A stretch of DNA of 64,000 nucleotides from Ruminococcus_G sp050944415 (lineage in GTDB: Bacteria; Bacillota; Clostridia; Lachnospirales; Lachnospiraceae): positions 1 to 64,000 of the forward strand of contig JBMNRA010000003.1 in the NCBI GenBank assembly GCA_050944415.1, in the 5' to 3' direction. Below the pieces are notes generated by a model. That model did not search any database and was not told the origin of the DNA. It saw only the letters and a list, made by a program, of their open reading frames with translations. Of this stretch, positions 50,843 to 59,688 are shown piece after piece (position 1 is the first letter of the stretch; each line of letters starts with the position of its first letter). A program made the translations under genes and the position numbers.

Positions 50843-51628
50843 TCACTCCCAATGCAGCAGTTCTCTTCTGATTCTTTTGTCAATAATGCCGTTTCCCGCG
50901 AAAATGTCTCCCGCTCTGGTTACGTCTACAGGCCTGCCGCTGTAGTCTGTCACACTGCCCCCCGCTTCCTGCACCAGCAGAACGCCGGCTGCAAAATCCC
51001 AGGGATTCAGTCTTTTTTCCAGGTAAGCTTCCAGCCTTCCCGCGGCCACATACGCCAGATCCAGAGCAGCCGACCCCAAACGGCGAATATCCTCACAGTT
51101 CTGAAAAATTACTTTAAATGCTTCAAAATTGTCCTCCGCCAGTTCCTTAACGTAAGGACTGGTTCCGATGGAAACCAGACTTCGTGAGAAATCATCCGTC
51201 TTGCTTACATGAACAGGCTTTCCATTCAGAAAGGCTCCCTTTCCTTTCTCCGCATAGAAAATCTCATCCGCAAACAGATGGCAGACCACTCCCATTACCA
51301 GCTCTTTGCCGGAATAAAGAGCCAGAGAAATGACACTGTTTCGAAGATCATGAATCAGATTGGAGGTTCCATCCACCGGATCCAGAATCCATACCGGTTT
51401 CGTAAAATCAATGTCATCATTATTTTTTTCTTCTCCCATAAACTGAATGGAAGGCGCCAGCTCTTTTAACCTTTTTTCTATAAATTTCTGGACATTCATA
51501 TCTACTTCCGTCACATAATTGGCAAAACCCTTTTCTGCAATTTTCAATGAATCTTCCCTGTCAATGCAGTTTTTTTTCGCCAACGTGGCTATATCCAGCA
51601 AATCTGATATTTTCACTTCCGTTTCCAT
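50843..51628 (-). CDS. Inositol-monophosphatase family protein
   Basis: About 261 residues of the lithium-sensitive phosphatase family that includes SuhB and the 3'-nucleotidase CysQ. The metal motifs are visible: FMGEEKN near 70, DPVDGTSNLIHDL near 88-100 and NPWDFAAGVLLVQEAGG near the C-terminus. A phosphatase with a sulfur-nucleotide substrate is thinkable in this operon, but the sequence does not decide. Start METEVK at 51628 follows AAGGGGAA. It overlaps the DUF362 stop by 16 bases. Confidence 0.86.
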   Translation of the reverse strand: METEVKISDLLDIATLAKKNCIDREDSLKIAEKGFANYVTEVDMNVQKFIEKRLKELAPSIQFMGEEKNNDDIDFTKPVWILDPVDGTSNLIHDLRNSVISLALYSGKELVMGVVCHLFADEIFYAEKGKGAFLNGKPVHVSKTDDFSRSLVSIGTSPYVKELAEDNFEAFKVIFQNCEDIRRLGSAALDLAYVAAGRLEAYLEKRLNPWDFAAGVLLVQEAGGSVTDYSGRPVDVTRAGDIFAGNGIIDKRIRRELLHWE

Positions 51629-52743
51629 TGTGTTCCCCTTTCGTCTTTCCACTCATCTTTTAAAAACTTCAGAATATCCACAGCTTTCGGCGGACAGCCA
51701 GGCAGATTTTTTTCAAAACATCCGGTGCATCTGCCCACACCGATTTCCCCTTTTTGGCCCTGGTATCCCTGACCTACGGCAATTTTCCCCTTTCGCCCTG
51801 TCAGACCTTTCTCCCGGTCCAGACGGTCCAGCGCATAAATCAAGGAACCGTAACAGGCAGAACAGGCATCTTTTGGCGCCGCATATCCAGCCAACTGTCC
51901 AACCCTTCCTTTGCTTTTTCTGTCCGCCTGTCCTTTTTTCTTATATCCTTCACGAAGCTGATGAATATTGGCCTTTGAAAGGTCAGTACTGCCCACGCCC
52001 ATTTGTTCGGCAAGCCGTATATATGCAATGTCTTCCGGGTGATATCCCAGCGTTTCCGCTGCAAAACTGTCACACAGCACCGGATCCTTAAAAGCCAGAA
52101 TCCGATCCATGACTACTGGATTGCCTCCCTCTTCAAAATCCAGATCTCCGCAGATATTATCTGCCAGGATGAAGTTCTGGCGGATAATGGTATTCAGTCT
52201 GGCGATAGGTTCATGGAGTCCCATTGTATGAAATCTTCTTTTTTCCGTCCCTGGAATCAAACCCTTGCTGTTTTTCAGAGCACAGGTCACCAAAGTCTGA
52301 CAATGTCCCTTTACCACGGGCATATTAATCAGATATTCAATTTCCAGAGCTTTCCGGCAAACTGCAATATCCATATTCTCCGCAGTGCAGGCAATAGATG
52401 AATCTTTTTGAAGATCCAGGAATTCTACCTGATGGCGATGACAAACTTCCAGAATCCCGCTTGCCTTCACCGCCTGGGAAGTACGGTCTCCCACCCAGGA
52501 GCTTTCCAGTACAACAATATTATAAAATCCGGCCCCTTTAAGATAGGTGAGCACACCGTCTACCAGCTCCGAATGCGTAACAGCACCGCTGGAAGCAGGT
52601 TTCGCCAGCACCAGATTGGGTTTCAGTCCAATTCTTCTGCCCCTGTCACCGATATCTTCCGCCAACCGGCATTTTTCCAGAAGTTCCAGCGTCATCTGCT
52701 TATAATCTGTCCCCTGAATCATATAAATATCATTCTTGTTCAT
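51613..52743 (-). CDS. DUF362 protein with cysteine motifs
   Basis: About 376 residues of the DUF362 family, often annotated as iron-sulfur proteins. Typical segments are GLKPNLVLAKPASSGAVTH, VVLESSWVGD, PVVKGHCQTLVTCALKNSKGL and DNICGDLDFEEGG. The C-terminal part has cysteines in CSACYG and GVGRCTGCFEKNLPGCPP that could bind a cluster or metal. The start MNKNDIY at 52743 was chosen over a longer reading that enters the upstream gene. Its reaction is unknown. It lies between the sulfotransferase and the inositol phosphatase genes. Confidence 0.85.
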   Translation of the reverse strand: MNKNDIYMIQGTDYKQMTLELLEKCRLAEDIGDRGRRIGLKPNLVLAKPASSGAVTHSELVDGVLTYLKGAGFYNIVVLESSWVGDRTSQAVKASGILEVCHRHQVEFLDLQKDSSIACTAENMDIAVCRKALEIEYLINMPVVKGHCQTLVTCALKNSKGLIPGTEKRRFHTMGLHEPIARLNTIIRQNFILADNICGDLDFEEGGNPVVMDRILAFKDPVLCDSFAAETLGYHPEDIAYIRLAEQMGVGSTDLSKANIHQLREGYKKKGQADRKSKGRVGQLAGYAAPKDACSACYGSLIYALDRLDREKGLTGRKGKIAVGQGYQGQKGEIGVGRCTGCFEKNLPGCPPKAVDILKFLKDEWKDERGTQWKRK

Positions 52744-52763
52744 ATCACTTTTCCTGTTTTTCT

Positions 52764-54527
52764 TTACATAAACCAGAAACCGGTAAAATCGTACTTGATT
52801 GTACGGTAGTTCTGCATGGTACACTCGTATGCATACTCCCGGATCAGAATGCCCTGTGCATCATATTCTCCGAATACCATTGCAACGCCGCTGTTGACCA
52901 CCCAATGTCCTTCTTCACCATAAAGCGATCCATTAGATACGATGCTGGAATAGGGAACATCAAAAGATGTCTCCAGACTGAATGTTCCTGCATTTTCATC
53001 GATTTTGTATACGTAAACCTGACTGGAACTTCCTCCGCCATCGTACAGATCAGTTCCTACACTGTCCTCCACATCCATTTCAAAATCACGACTGCTAAGC
53101 GCCCAGTAATTATTGTTGTACATGGCCAGATAATAGACGCCCTCTTCTTCGCCCGCTCTGACATATTCCACACAGTGCTGACCATACTGAGGTACGAAAT
53201 CACCGTCCTGCTCCAGACTTTTTTCAGCGTAAGGAGTCTCTTCCCAGAATCTCTTATCACCGGCCAGCCAATCGATTTCCAAATTTCCGTGAATATTTTT
53301 CAGTTTAATAATAGTTGAAGTTTCTCTTGACGAAACAATCAGACTGTCATCCTCAGCCATATATTGCAGGCTGTTCAGGTGGATCCAGTCCCACTCTCCC
53401 GCCTGCCAGAACAGAGGATCTGTCGCAGTGATCGGCCGGGTCATATCAAAATATCCGGAAAATGGTTCTGTAAAATCAATCAGTTCTGTCACCTCACCAC
53501 TTTCAATATCCACTGACAGCACCAGATCTTCCACCGTCTCTCCACCATTTTCTTCAGCCAGCACCAACAGTTCTCCATCCTGTCCAAAACCAATGTCATG
53601 ATGCATAGTATATCCATTCAGTTCATACACCTGTACTACCTGACCCAGGCTGTTTATTCTCGCCAGCTTTCCCGCCGACACACAGGTTATAATATCATCG
53701 TCATAAAAAAGCAGACGGTCCATGCCATAGCCTTCCAGTACCATCTCGTAACGCATAATTCCACTGTTATCGAAAAAGAATCCATATCCCAGATAACCAT
53801 TAACTCTCATCATGGCATACAAACCTTCCGATAATTCAGCATCCGATTCTCCTTCTGTAGTCTCCAGTCTGACTTCATATTCTGACTGAGGCTGGGGCAT
53901 ATCCACCGTAAAGCTTACCGTCTGACGCACATTTCCCCAGGATCCGGTAAGCTCCATGGTTACCTCATTCGTCATACCAGGTACCAGACCGATAATCTGA
54001 AACTCATGGATTTTCGTATAATCTGCACCGCTTTCATCCATGGCAGTCGCAGTATAGTCCGGAATATCCTCATCTTCCACATGAATCGTATAGGTAACCT
54101 GCGTCCTTCTGCCCGTCTCAAAATACATATACAACCCATTGCTTCCCGTCCCGTAAGGATTTAAAATCGCCAGGGGAGTCGTAGGCGTCCAGTCCATTTC
54201 ATCTTCTTTCAGACTTTCCAGCGCCCCTTCCAGCCTCTCCTGCACTTCCACATCATAGTAAGTGAACCCTTCTTCTTCGATATCCATAGGTACCAGCTGA
54301 AGCGCACGCAATCCATCTCCAAGCTCAGCCTGGGCATATTCCACTTGCCACTCATCATTCTGATCTACCGTCTCCCCCGCTTCCATTGCCCAGTCAGTAC
54401 GCACTGCGGTTTCCTGCGCGGTAAACATTTTCGCCACGCCTATTATCACGGCAGGGACGGCAACCGCCAAAACCAGAATAATGATAGCCGCAGCAATCAG
54501 CTTTTTCTTATGTTTTTTCAGTTTCAT
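52764..54527 (-). CDS. Aryl-sulfate sulfotransferase (AssT-like)
   Basis: About 587 residues. A membrane anchor near the N-terminus (AAIIILVLAVAVPAVIIGVA) follows a lysine-rich start. The outer part carries the Arylsulfotrans beta-propeller features, with HHDIGFGQDGELLVLAEE, WDWIHLNSLQYMAEDDSLIVSSRETSTIIKL and QYGQHCVEYVRAGEEEG. This family moves sulfate between phenolic compounds, without PAPS, outside the membrane. The start at 54527 follows GGGGGAAA. Exact catalytic histidines cannot be assigned without an alignment. It is the second gene of the tauE operon. Confidence 0.88.
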   Translation of the reverse strand: MKLKKHKKKLIAAAIIILVLAVAVPAVIIGVAKMFTAQETAVRTDWAMEAGETVDQNDEWQVEYAQAELGDGLRALQLVPMDIEEEGFTYYDVEVQERLEGALESLKEDEMDWTPTTPLAILNPYGTGSNGLYMYFETGRRTQVTYTIHVEDEDIPDYTATAMDESGADYTKIHEFQIIGLVPGMTNEVTMELTGSWGNVRQTVSFTVDMPQPQSEYEVRLETTEGESDAELSEGLYAMMRVNGYLGYGFFFDNSGIMRYEMVLEGYGMDRLLFYDDDIITCVSAGKLARINSLGQVVQVYELNGYTMHHDIGFGQDGELLVLAEENGGETVEDLVLSVDIESGEVTELIDFTEPFSGYFDMTRPITATDPLFWQAGEWDWIHLNSLQYMAEDDSLIVSSRETSTIIKLKNIHGNLEIDWLAGDKRFWEETPYAEKSLEQDGDFVPQYGQHCVEYVRAGEEEGVYYLAMYNNNYWALSSRDFEMDVEDSVGTDLYDGGGSSSQVYVYKIDENAGTFSLETSFDVPYSSIVSNGSLYGEEGHWVVNSGVAMVFGEYDAQGILIREYAYECTMQNYRTIKYDFTGFWFM

Positions 54528-54552
54528 CTTTCGTTTCCCCCATTTTGAGTTT

Positions 54553-55329
54553 TTATGCATAGGTAATAACTACCAGTATAACGCCAAGCACTGTCAGAAT
54601 CACACCCACAATACGATTTAATGTTTTGACGGAAGCTTTCGCAGCAATCTTAGCCGCAATCTGTGCCCAGATTAAAGTAAAGATAACGCACCAGATCAGC
54701 AGATCCATCTGGGGCGGCTCACTCAAAAGGAAATGGCTGACCGCGCCTGTAAGTGCGGAAAAAGTCATAATGAACACACTGGTTCCCACTGCCGTTTTCA
54801 GCTCATATCCCAGAACCATCGTCAAAATCAAAAGCATCATCATGCCGCCGCCGGCTCCGAAAAATCCGCAGATAGAACCGATCACCCCTCCGCAGACCAG
54901 GCTTTTAACCGTCTGTATCCAACGTTTATCACCGGCTATGGTATGACGGGTAGAATTCACAGGAAAAATCAGAAACTTAAGTCCCAGCAGCAGCGTCATG
55001 ACAACTGAAAATCCGCCCAGAGTACTGTTTTCCACAAAAGTAGAAACCCAGCTTCCTGCCATAGTCATAACCAGCACCCCGATCATCATAACCAATCCGT
55101 TTTTGATATCTATACTCTTATTTTTTGCATAAGTGCGGGCACTGACGGCACTGGCCAGAACATCACTGGCAAGCGCAATTCCAATAGCGTCATAAGCCGG
55201 TACTCCCAGAAAGGTAATCAGCATGGGACTGATAACCGCCGCCGCACTCATACCGGCAAATCCCGTCCCCAGTCCGGCGCCAACGCCAGCCAGAAAGCAG
55301 ATCAATATGCGGTACAATATTTCCTCCAT
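54553..55329 (-). CDS. TauE/SafE-type anion exporter
   Basis: A 258-residue membrane protein with about seven to eight hydrophobic helices, of the TauE/SafE family that moves sulfite, sulfonates or related anions across the cell membrane. GLGTGFAGMSAA and ICGFFGAGGGMMMLLIL are the two conserved glycine-rich segments. GGGGAG lies before the ATG. It is the first gene of a five-gene operon with the sulfotransferase, so export or uptake of a sulfur anion is likely. A long hairpin with a T tract lies in its leader. Confidence 0.9.
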   Translation of the reverse strand: MEEILYRILICFLAGVGAGLGTGFAGMSAAAVISPMLITFLGVPAYDAIGIALASDVLASAVSARTYAKNKSIDIKNGLVMMIGVLVMTMAGSWVSTFVENSTLGGFSVVMTLLLGLKFLIFPVNSTRHTIAGDKRWIQTVKSLVCGGVIGSICGFFGAGGGMMMLLILTMVLGYELKTAVGTSVFIMTFSALTGAVSHFLLSEPPQMDLLIWCVIFTLIWAQIAAKIAAKASVKTLNRIVGVILTVLGVILVVITYA

Positions 55330-55359
55330 TTTTTCTCCCCTTTTCTTCTGTCTGCTTTT

Positions 55360-55442
55360 TCAAATAAAAAAGCCGACTGATGGAAGGCTATCTGTATGTC
55401 TCTTTACATTCAGATAGTTCATTTCCAACAATCGACTTTTTT
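55360..55442 (-). promoter_or_regulatory. Long leader hairpin with T tract before the TauE gene
   Basis: On the minus strand, AAAAAAGTCGA...TGGAA...ACTATCTG pairs with CAGATAG...TTCCA...TCGGCTTTTTT across a 16-base loop, then TTTTTTATTTG. It sits between a candidate promoter at 55508-55536 and the gene, so it may be an attenuator; alternatively it ends the upstream PHP gene. Confidence 0.6.
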
Positions 55443-55507
55443 CCCTGTCCCATTTGTCTTCATCAGTGAACTGCATCCTTTGTCATATTTAATATTTTCC
55501 ATTTTTA

Positions 55508-55536
55508 ATGGTAGCATATGACCTAAAAAGATACAA
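55508..55536 (-). promoter_or_regulatory. Candidate promoter of the TauE operon
   Basis: On the minus strand, TTGTAT (55536-55531) and TACCAT (55513-55508) are 17 bases apart. Confidence 0.45.
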
Positions 55537-55548
55537 GTAAGATTTACG

Positions 55549-56259
55549 TCAGCTTCTGATAAATTTTTTAATTTTTTCCACACCATTATTTAATACCAGA
55601 TCCTCATCAAATCCCACCTGCTCCAGAAGCTGGCAAGCCAATGTAAACTCACCTACCCAGGAAGGATCATGAGCATCCGAGCTTACGATCACTGCAGTCC
55701 GGTATTTCTGACATAGAGAAAGCATTGTCCGGTAATTTTCATAACAGTTCAGGCGTCTGTTTTTCTTTACCAGTGAACTGTTATTTACCTCCAAAGCCAC
55801 TTTGTACTGTTTTGCAGCCTTCACCAGCATCTCATAATCCAGCGGATGATGATCATCATCCGGATGGGAAACAAAGTGAACTTTTTCGTTTTTCATACAT
55901 TCTATGATATTTCGTGTGTTTTTTTCTTTTCCTTCATCCTCATAGCATTCTTTGTGAATCCCTACGATGGCATAGTCCAGATGGTCAATATACTTCTGAT
56001 CCAAAGACAGTCTTCCTCCGTTCAGTACATTAATTTCGCATCCGTGAATAACTTCAACACCATCAATCTGACGGGGAATCACCTGCAGATTCACAAAGTA
56101 AAAGGGGTCTGTTGTTCCGGGTGTTCCCGGCCCGTGTTCACTGATCCCTATCATCTTTAAATTCTTCTCCCTCGCTGCCTGTACCATTTCTCGTATTGTT
56201 CCGTATGCATGTCCGCTGACCAGGGTATGCATATGGATATCTGCAACCAGTGATTTCAT
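55549..56259 (-). CDS. PHP-family phosphatase (YcdX-like)
   Basis: A 236-residue PHP-domain protein of the YcdX type. Metal motifs are DIHMHTLVSGHAYG at the N-terminus, SEHGPG, GCEINVLNG, VGIHKECY, SHPDDDHH and SSDAHDPS near the end. It most likely hydrolyses a small phosphate ester; no substrate can be told. It is a single gene divergent from the MFS exporter. The family is firm. Confidence 0.9.
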   Translation of the reverse strand: MKSLVADIHMHTLVSGHAYGTIREMVQAAREKNLKMIGISEHGPGTPGTTDPFYFVNLQVIPRQIDGVEVIHGCEINVLNGGRLSLDQKYIDHLDYAIVGIHKECYEDEGKEKNTRNIIECMKNEKVHFVSHPDDDHHPLDYEMLVKAAKQYKVALEVNNSSLVKKNRRLNCYENYRTMLSLCQKYRTAVIVSSDAHDPSWVGEFTLACQLLEQVGFDEDLVLNNGVEKIKKFIRS

Positions 56260-56380
56260 ATGAATTTCCCCTTTCCGCTTCCTTTATCTTCTCTGATTTT
56301 ATCATATCGTCTCATAACTGAACAGCTGCCAAGATTTAAAAAAAGAAAAATTTTTCTTTTTTTTAAAGGAAAAAATGTGC

Positions 56381-56386
56381 TATAAT
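56381..56386 (+). promoter_or_regulatory. -10 box of the MFS gene promoter
   Basis: TGCTATAAT with a TGn extension, in an A/T-rich setting and with no clear -35 box. The RNA would start near 56393, only a few bases before the hairpin. Confidence 0.6.
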
Positions 56387-56398
56387 AATTCCGCAATG

Positions 56399-56452
56399 AG
56401 TAGCTTTATTTGCGTAAATCCAATTGCGGATTGCAAAGAAGCTGCTTTTTTT
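56399..56452 (+). terminator. 5'-terminal attenuator of the MFS exporter
   Basis: The stem AGTAGCTT/AAGCTGCT (56399-56406, 56439-56446) encloses TTGC/GCAA and ATCC/GGAT and ends in seven T. It starts about six bases after the expected RNA start, well before the MFS ribosome site at 56475. A short reading frame starting at ATG 56396 runs through it in frame with the MFS gene. Confidence 0.7.
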
Positions 56453-56488
56453 ATTGCACAAATTATAAAATCTGAGGAGGAAAATTGT

Positions 56489-57670
56489 ATGCAGGATCAA
56501 CACATTAAGCTGTGGAACAGGAACTTCATCTTAATTATTGTGATTAATTTTCTGGTTTTTATCAATCATCTGATGATTCTCTCCACATTTCCATTTTATA
56601 TTGAATATCTGGGCGGTTCTGAAGCAGTGGCCGGAATTGCCGCCGCTTTGTTCTCCATTATTGCCGTCGTGTTCCGGCCATTTATCGGCTGGATGCTGGA
56701 TAACGGCAAGAGAAAGGTAATCCTGATTATCGGATTGTGCGGCATGGCGCTGATGCCCATAGGTTATCTGGTATTTGCAACCATCTATCTGGCATTCGTA
56801 TGCCGTATGATACACGGCGCATCCCTGGCATTTTCCAACACTTCCACATCAACCATCGCTACCGATATCATTCCGAAACCCCGGTTTGCCGAAGGTATGG
56901 GAATGTTCGGACTGGCAACGGCTCTGGCAACAGCCGTAGCTCCGGCGCTTGGTCTGGCGCTTATGGATCACATGGGGTTCACAACTTTATTTGTATTTGC
57001 GACAATTTCCATCGTAATCGCATTGATCCTCTTTTTCATGTTAAAGGCGCCCAAAGTCGAAGTTCAGAAAAAACCGCTGAATCTGAAAGGCCTGATTGAT
57101 AAGGACGCTCTTCCCGCATCCGTAACCGCACTGGTATTCATGCTGACCTACGGCGCATTGGAAAACTTTACGGCTAAATTCGCGGCTGAACAGAACCTTC
57201 CAAGCGGAGGTATCTTTTTCGCGATTATGGCTGTTGCTCTTTTGCTGACCAGACTTTTAGCCGGAAAAATAACGGACCGTCATGGCGAAAGCATTTTCGC
57301 CTATACCTGCAATGCCGCGATGATGCTCGCTTTTCTCCTGATGGGATTATTCCCCAATATAGCCACTTATCTGTTCTCTGCGGTACTGGCCGGATTTGGA
57401 TTTGGCGGACTGGAACCGGCGCTTCAGTCCATGGCGGTTGCCATTGCTCCGCCTGAAAGAAGAGGAAGCGCCAACTCCACCTTTCTCTGTGCATACGACA
57501 TTGGTATCGGTATCGGCGGCGGAATTGCCGGTGTGCTGATTTCTTCTTTCGGCTATCATCAGATGTTTGTAATAATGGCCGTATTCAATATATTGTCTAT
57601 CGTGATCTATGTATTATTCGGAAGGAATCATCCGTCATCCTTTACTTACCGCAAAAAACACAATATATAA
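56489..57670 (+). CDS. MFS transporter, probable drug exporter
   Basis: About 393 residues with twelve hydrophobic helices of the major facilitator superfamily. The loop motif A-like GWMLDNGKRKVILI lies between helices 2 and 3, and the second half has GKITDRHGES. The best-fitting group is 12-helix antiporters for drugs. The ATG at 56489 has AGGAGG 6 bases upstream; the longer open reading before it lies in the leader. Expression is probably controlled by the leader hairpin. It is convergent with the P-type ATPase gene, 8 bases away. Confidence 0.88.
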   Translation: MQDQHIKLWNRNFILIIVINFLVFINHLMILSTFPFYIEYLGGSEAVAGIAAALFSIIAVVFRPFIGWMLDNGKRKVILIIGLCGMALMPIGYLVFATIYLAFVCRMIHGASLAFSNTSTSTIATDIIPKPRFAEGMGMFGLATALATAVAPALGLALMDHMGFTTLFVFATISIVIALILFFMLKAPKVEVQKKPLNLKGLIDKDALPASVTALVFMLTYGALENFTAKFAAEQNLPSGGIFFAIMAVALLLTRLLAGKITDRHGESIFAYTCNAAMMLAFLLMGLFPNIATYLFSAVLAGFGFGGLEPALQSMAVAIAPPERRGSANSTFLCAYDIGIGIGGGIAGVLISSFGYHQMFVIMAVFNILSIVIYVLFGRNHPSSFTYRKKHNI

Positions 57671-57678
57671 ACCGGTTT

Positions 57679-59556
57679 TTAACTCGTTTCTATCAATTTC
57701 CGGTCATACAGAAGGGCTGCCATCAGTACAACAAGGCAGGAACCGGCATTATGTACCAGCGCGCCTGTGGTGGGATTTAAAAATCCCGCCACAGAAAGAA
57801 TAATCGCCACAAGATTTATACACATGGAAAGAGCAATACTGCCTTTAATAGTCTGTACAGTGACATCGGACAGCCGTTTCAGATAGGGGATTCTGGATAA
57901 GTCATCACTCATCAGCGCAATATCTGCTGCTTCCACGGCAATATCGCTGCCCATGCTGCCCATTGCGACTCCCACATCTGCCGCTTTCAGAGCAGGCGCA
58001 TCGTTTATCCCGTCCCCTATCATGCAGACCCTTCGTCCGGATTTTCTAAGCTTTTCAATTTTCTGTACCTTTTCTTCCGGCAAAAGACGGGCATATACTT
58101 CTCCAATTCCTGCTTTTCGAGCAAAATACTCCGCCGTTTTTTCGTTATCACCGGTAAGCAGAACAGCCTGGGCACCCATACCGGAAAGATGCTCTGTCAT
58201 TTCTTTCGCTTCCGGACGAAGTATATCGGAAAGGCCGATCATTCCGATACAGATATTCTGTTCCGCCACAAGAATGAAGGCTTTGCCCTGGGAACGCAGC
58301 TCTTCCAGAAGGGAATGAGCAGGCTTTTCCAACGGCACATTCATATCTTCCAGGAATTTTTCACTGCCGCACAACAGCTTTCTTCCTTCTACTTCGGCAC
58401 AGATACCTTTCCCTGCCTTCATCTTAAAATTCTCCGCTTCTTTCAGCTCAATCTTTTTTTCTGCGGCATCAGCGACAATAGCTTTTCCCAGCGGATGTTC
58501 GCTTTTTCTCTCGGCTGACGCGGCCAGAAAAAGCAGCTCCCTTTCCGTAAGGGATCCCTTTAACGGAATAATATCACAGACCTCCAGCTGTCCGCGGGTA
58601 AGAGTCCCCGTCTTATCAAAAGCTATGGTATCCACACTGCCCATTTTTTCCAGTGCTTCTCCTGACTTCACGATAACCCCGTATCTGGCAGCCTGACCCA
58701 CAGCTGCCATTATGGCAGTCGGGGTAGCCAGCACAAGGGCACAGGGACAGAATACCACCAATACCGTTACCGCAGTGATGACATTTCCCGTAAAAACATA
58801 TGCTCCCACCGCAATCAGAAGCGCCGCCGGCACCAGCCAGCTGGCACACGTATCCGCAATCCGCTGCATGGGCGCCCGCCTGTCCTCTGCTTCTTCCATC
58901 AAACGGATCAGTTTTTGCAGAGAACTGTCCGCTCCCACCCCCGTGGCGATAATATCTATGGCTCCGAAACAATTGAGCGTTCCACAGAAAACCTCGTCTC
59001 CTGCGCTTTTGTCCACCGGAAGGGATTCGCCGGTCATGACAGACTGATCCACTGCCGTTTCACCTGTCCGGATAGTTCCGTCTACTGGAATCGTCTCACC
59101 CGGCAGAATTCTCAGCACATCTCCTCTGCCTATTTCTTCAGCCGAAATCATCTCCTCATGTCCTTCCCTGATACGCCGCCCCTGTACAGGAACCAGATCG
59201 ATCAGCTTTTTTAATCCTCTTTTTGCCCGGTTGGTGGTCATTTCCTCCAGAATAGCTCCCACCGCCATAATAAATACCACCTCACCCGCCGCGAACAGAT
59301 CGTCTATCGCGATGGCAGCAAACATGGCAATACAAATTAAGAGGGCAGAGGATATTTTTCTAATGCCGGAATTGTAAATAAGTCTCCAGACCGCCAGATA
59401 CAAAAGCGGAATGCCGCTGATGAGCACTGTCACCCACGCAGGATCAAAAGGAAAAAATTCCCCTGCAAGATGAGGAACCAGATCCATCAGCAGGAAAATT
59501 CCCGCCACAATTGTCATCGGCAGCCCCGCCAGAAAATCATTGATTCTTTTGATCAT
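57679..59556 (-). CDS. Heavy-metal P1B-type ATPase
   Basis: About 625 residues. Key motifs are the membrane CPC motif VVFCPCALVLATPT, the phosphorylation site DKTGTLTRG, SEHPLGKA and the hinge MIGDGINDAPALKAADV. No N-terminal metal-binding HMA domain is present. CPC with a zinc/cadmium-type C-terminal membrane part (GALVHNAGS) suggests export of zinc, cadmium or a related metal. The start MIKRIND was chosen after GAAGGGA; the longer reading adds 14 residues. No metalloregulator gene is adjacent. Confidence 0.92.
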   Translation of the reverse strand: MIKRINDFLAGLPMTIVAGIFLLMDLVPHLAGEFFPFDPAWVTVLISGIPLLYLAVWRLIYNSGIRKISSALLICIAMFAAIAIDDLFAAGEVVFIMAVGAILEEMTTNRAKRGLKKLIDLVPVQGRRIREGHEEMISAEEIGRGDVLRILPGETIPVDGTIRTGETAVDQSVMTGESLPVDKSAGDEVFCGTLNCFGAIDIIATGVGADSSLQKLIRLMEEAEDRRAPMQRIADTCASWLVPAALLIAVGAYVFTGNVITAVTVLVVFCPCALVLATPTAIMAAVGQAARYGVIVKSGEALEKMGSVDTIAFDKTGTLTRGQLEVCDIIPLKGSLTERELLFLAASAERKSEHPLGKAIVADAAEKKIELKEAENFKMKAGKGICAEVEGRKLLCGSEKFLEDMNVPLEKPAHSLLEELRSQGKAFILVAEQNICIGMIGLSDILRPEAKEMTEHLSGMGAQAVLLTGDNEKTAEYFARKAGIGEVYARLLPEEKVQKIEKLRKSGRRVCMIGDGINDAPALKAADVGVAMGSMGSDIAVEAADIALMSDDLSRIPYLKRLSDVTVQTIKGSIALSMCINLVAIILSVAGFLNPTTGALVHNAGSCLVVLMAALLYDRKLIETS

Positions 59557-59688
59557 AAAAATCCCTTCTTTCCGCACATAAAATACATTAACAAACACTT
59601 TGTTTTCTTATATTTTATGGAAAAAGAAGGGCAATAACAATGGATAATTTATACCGCCTGTATGTTACCGAACATTTTTTTCAATCTG

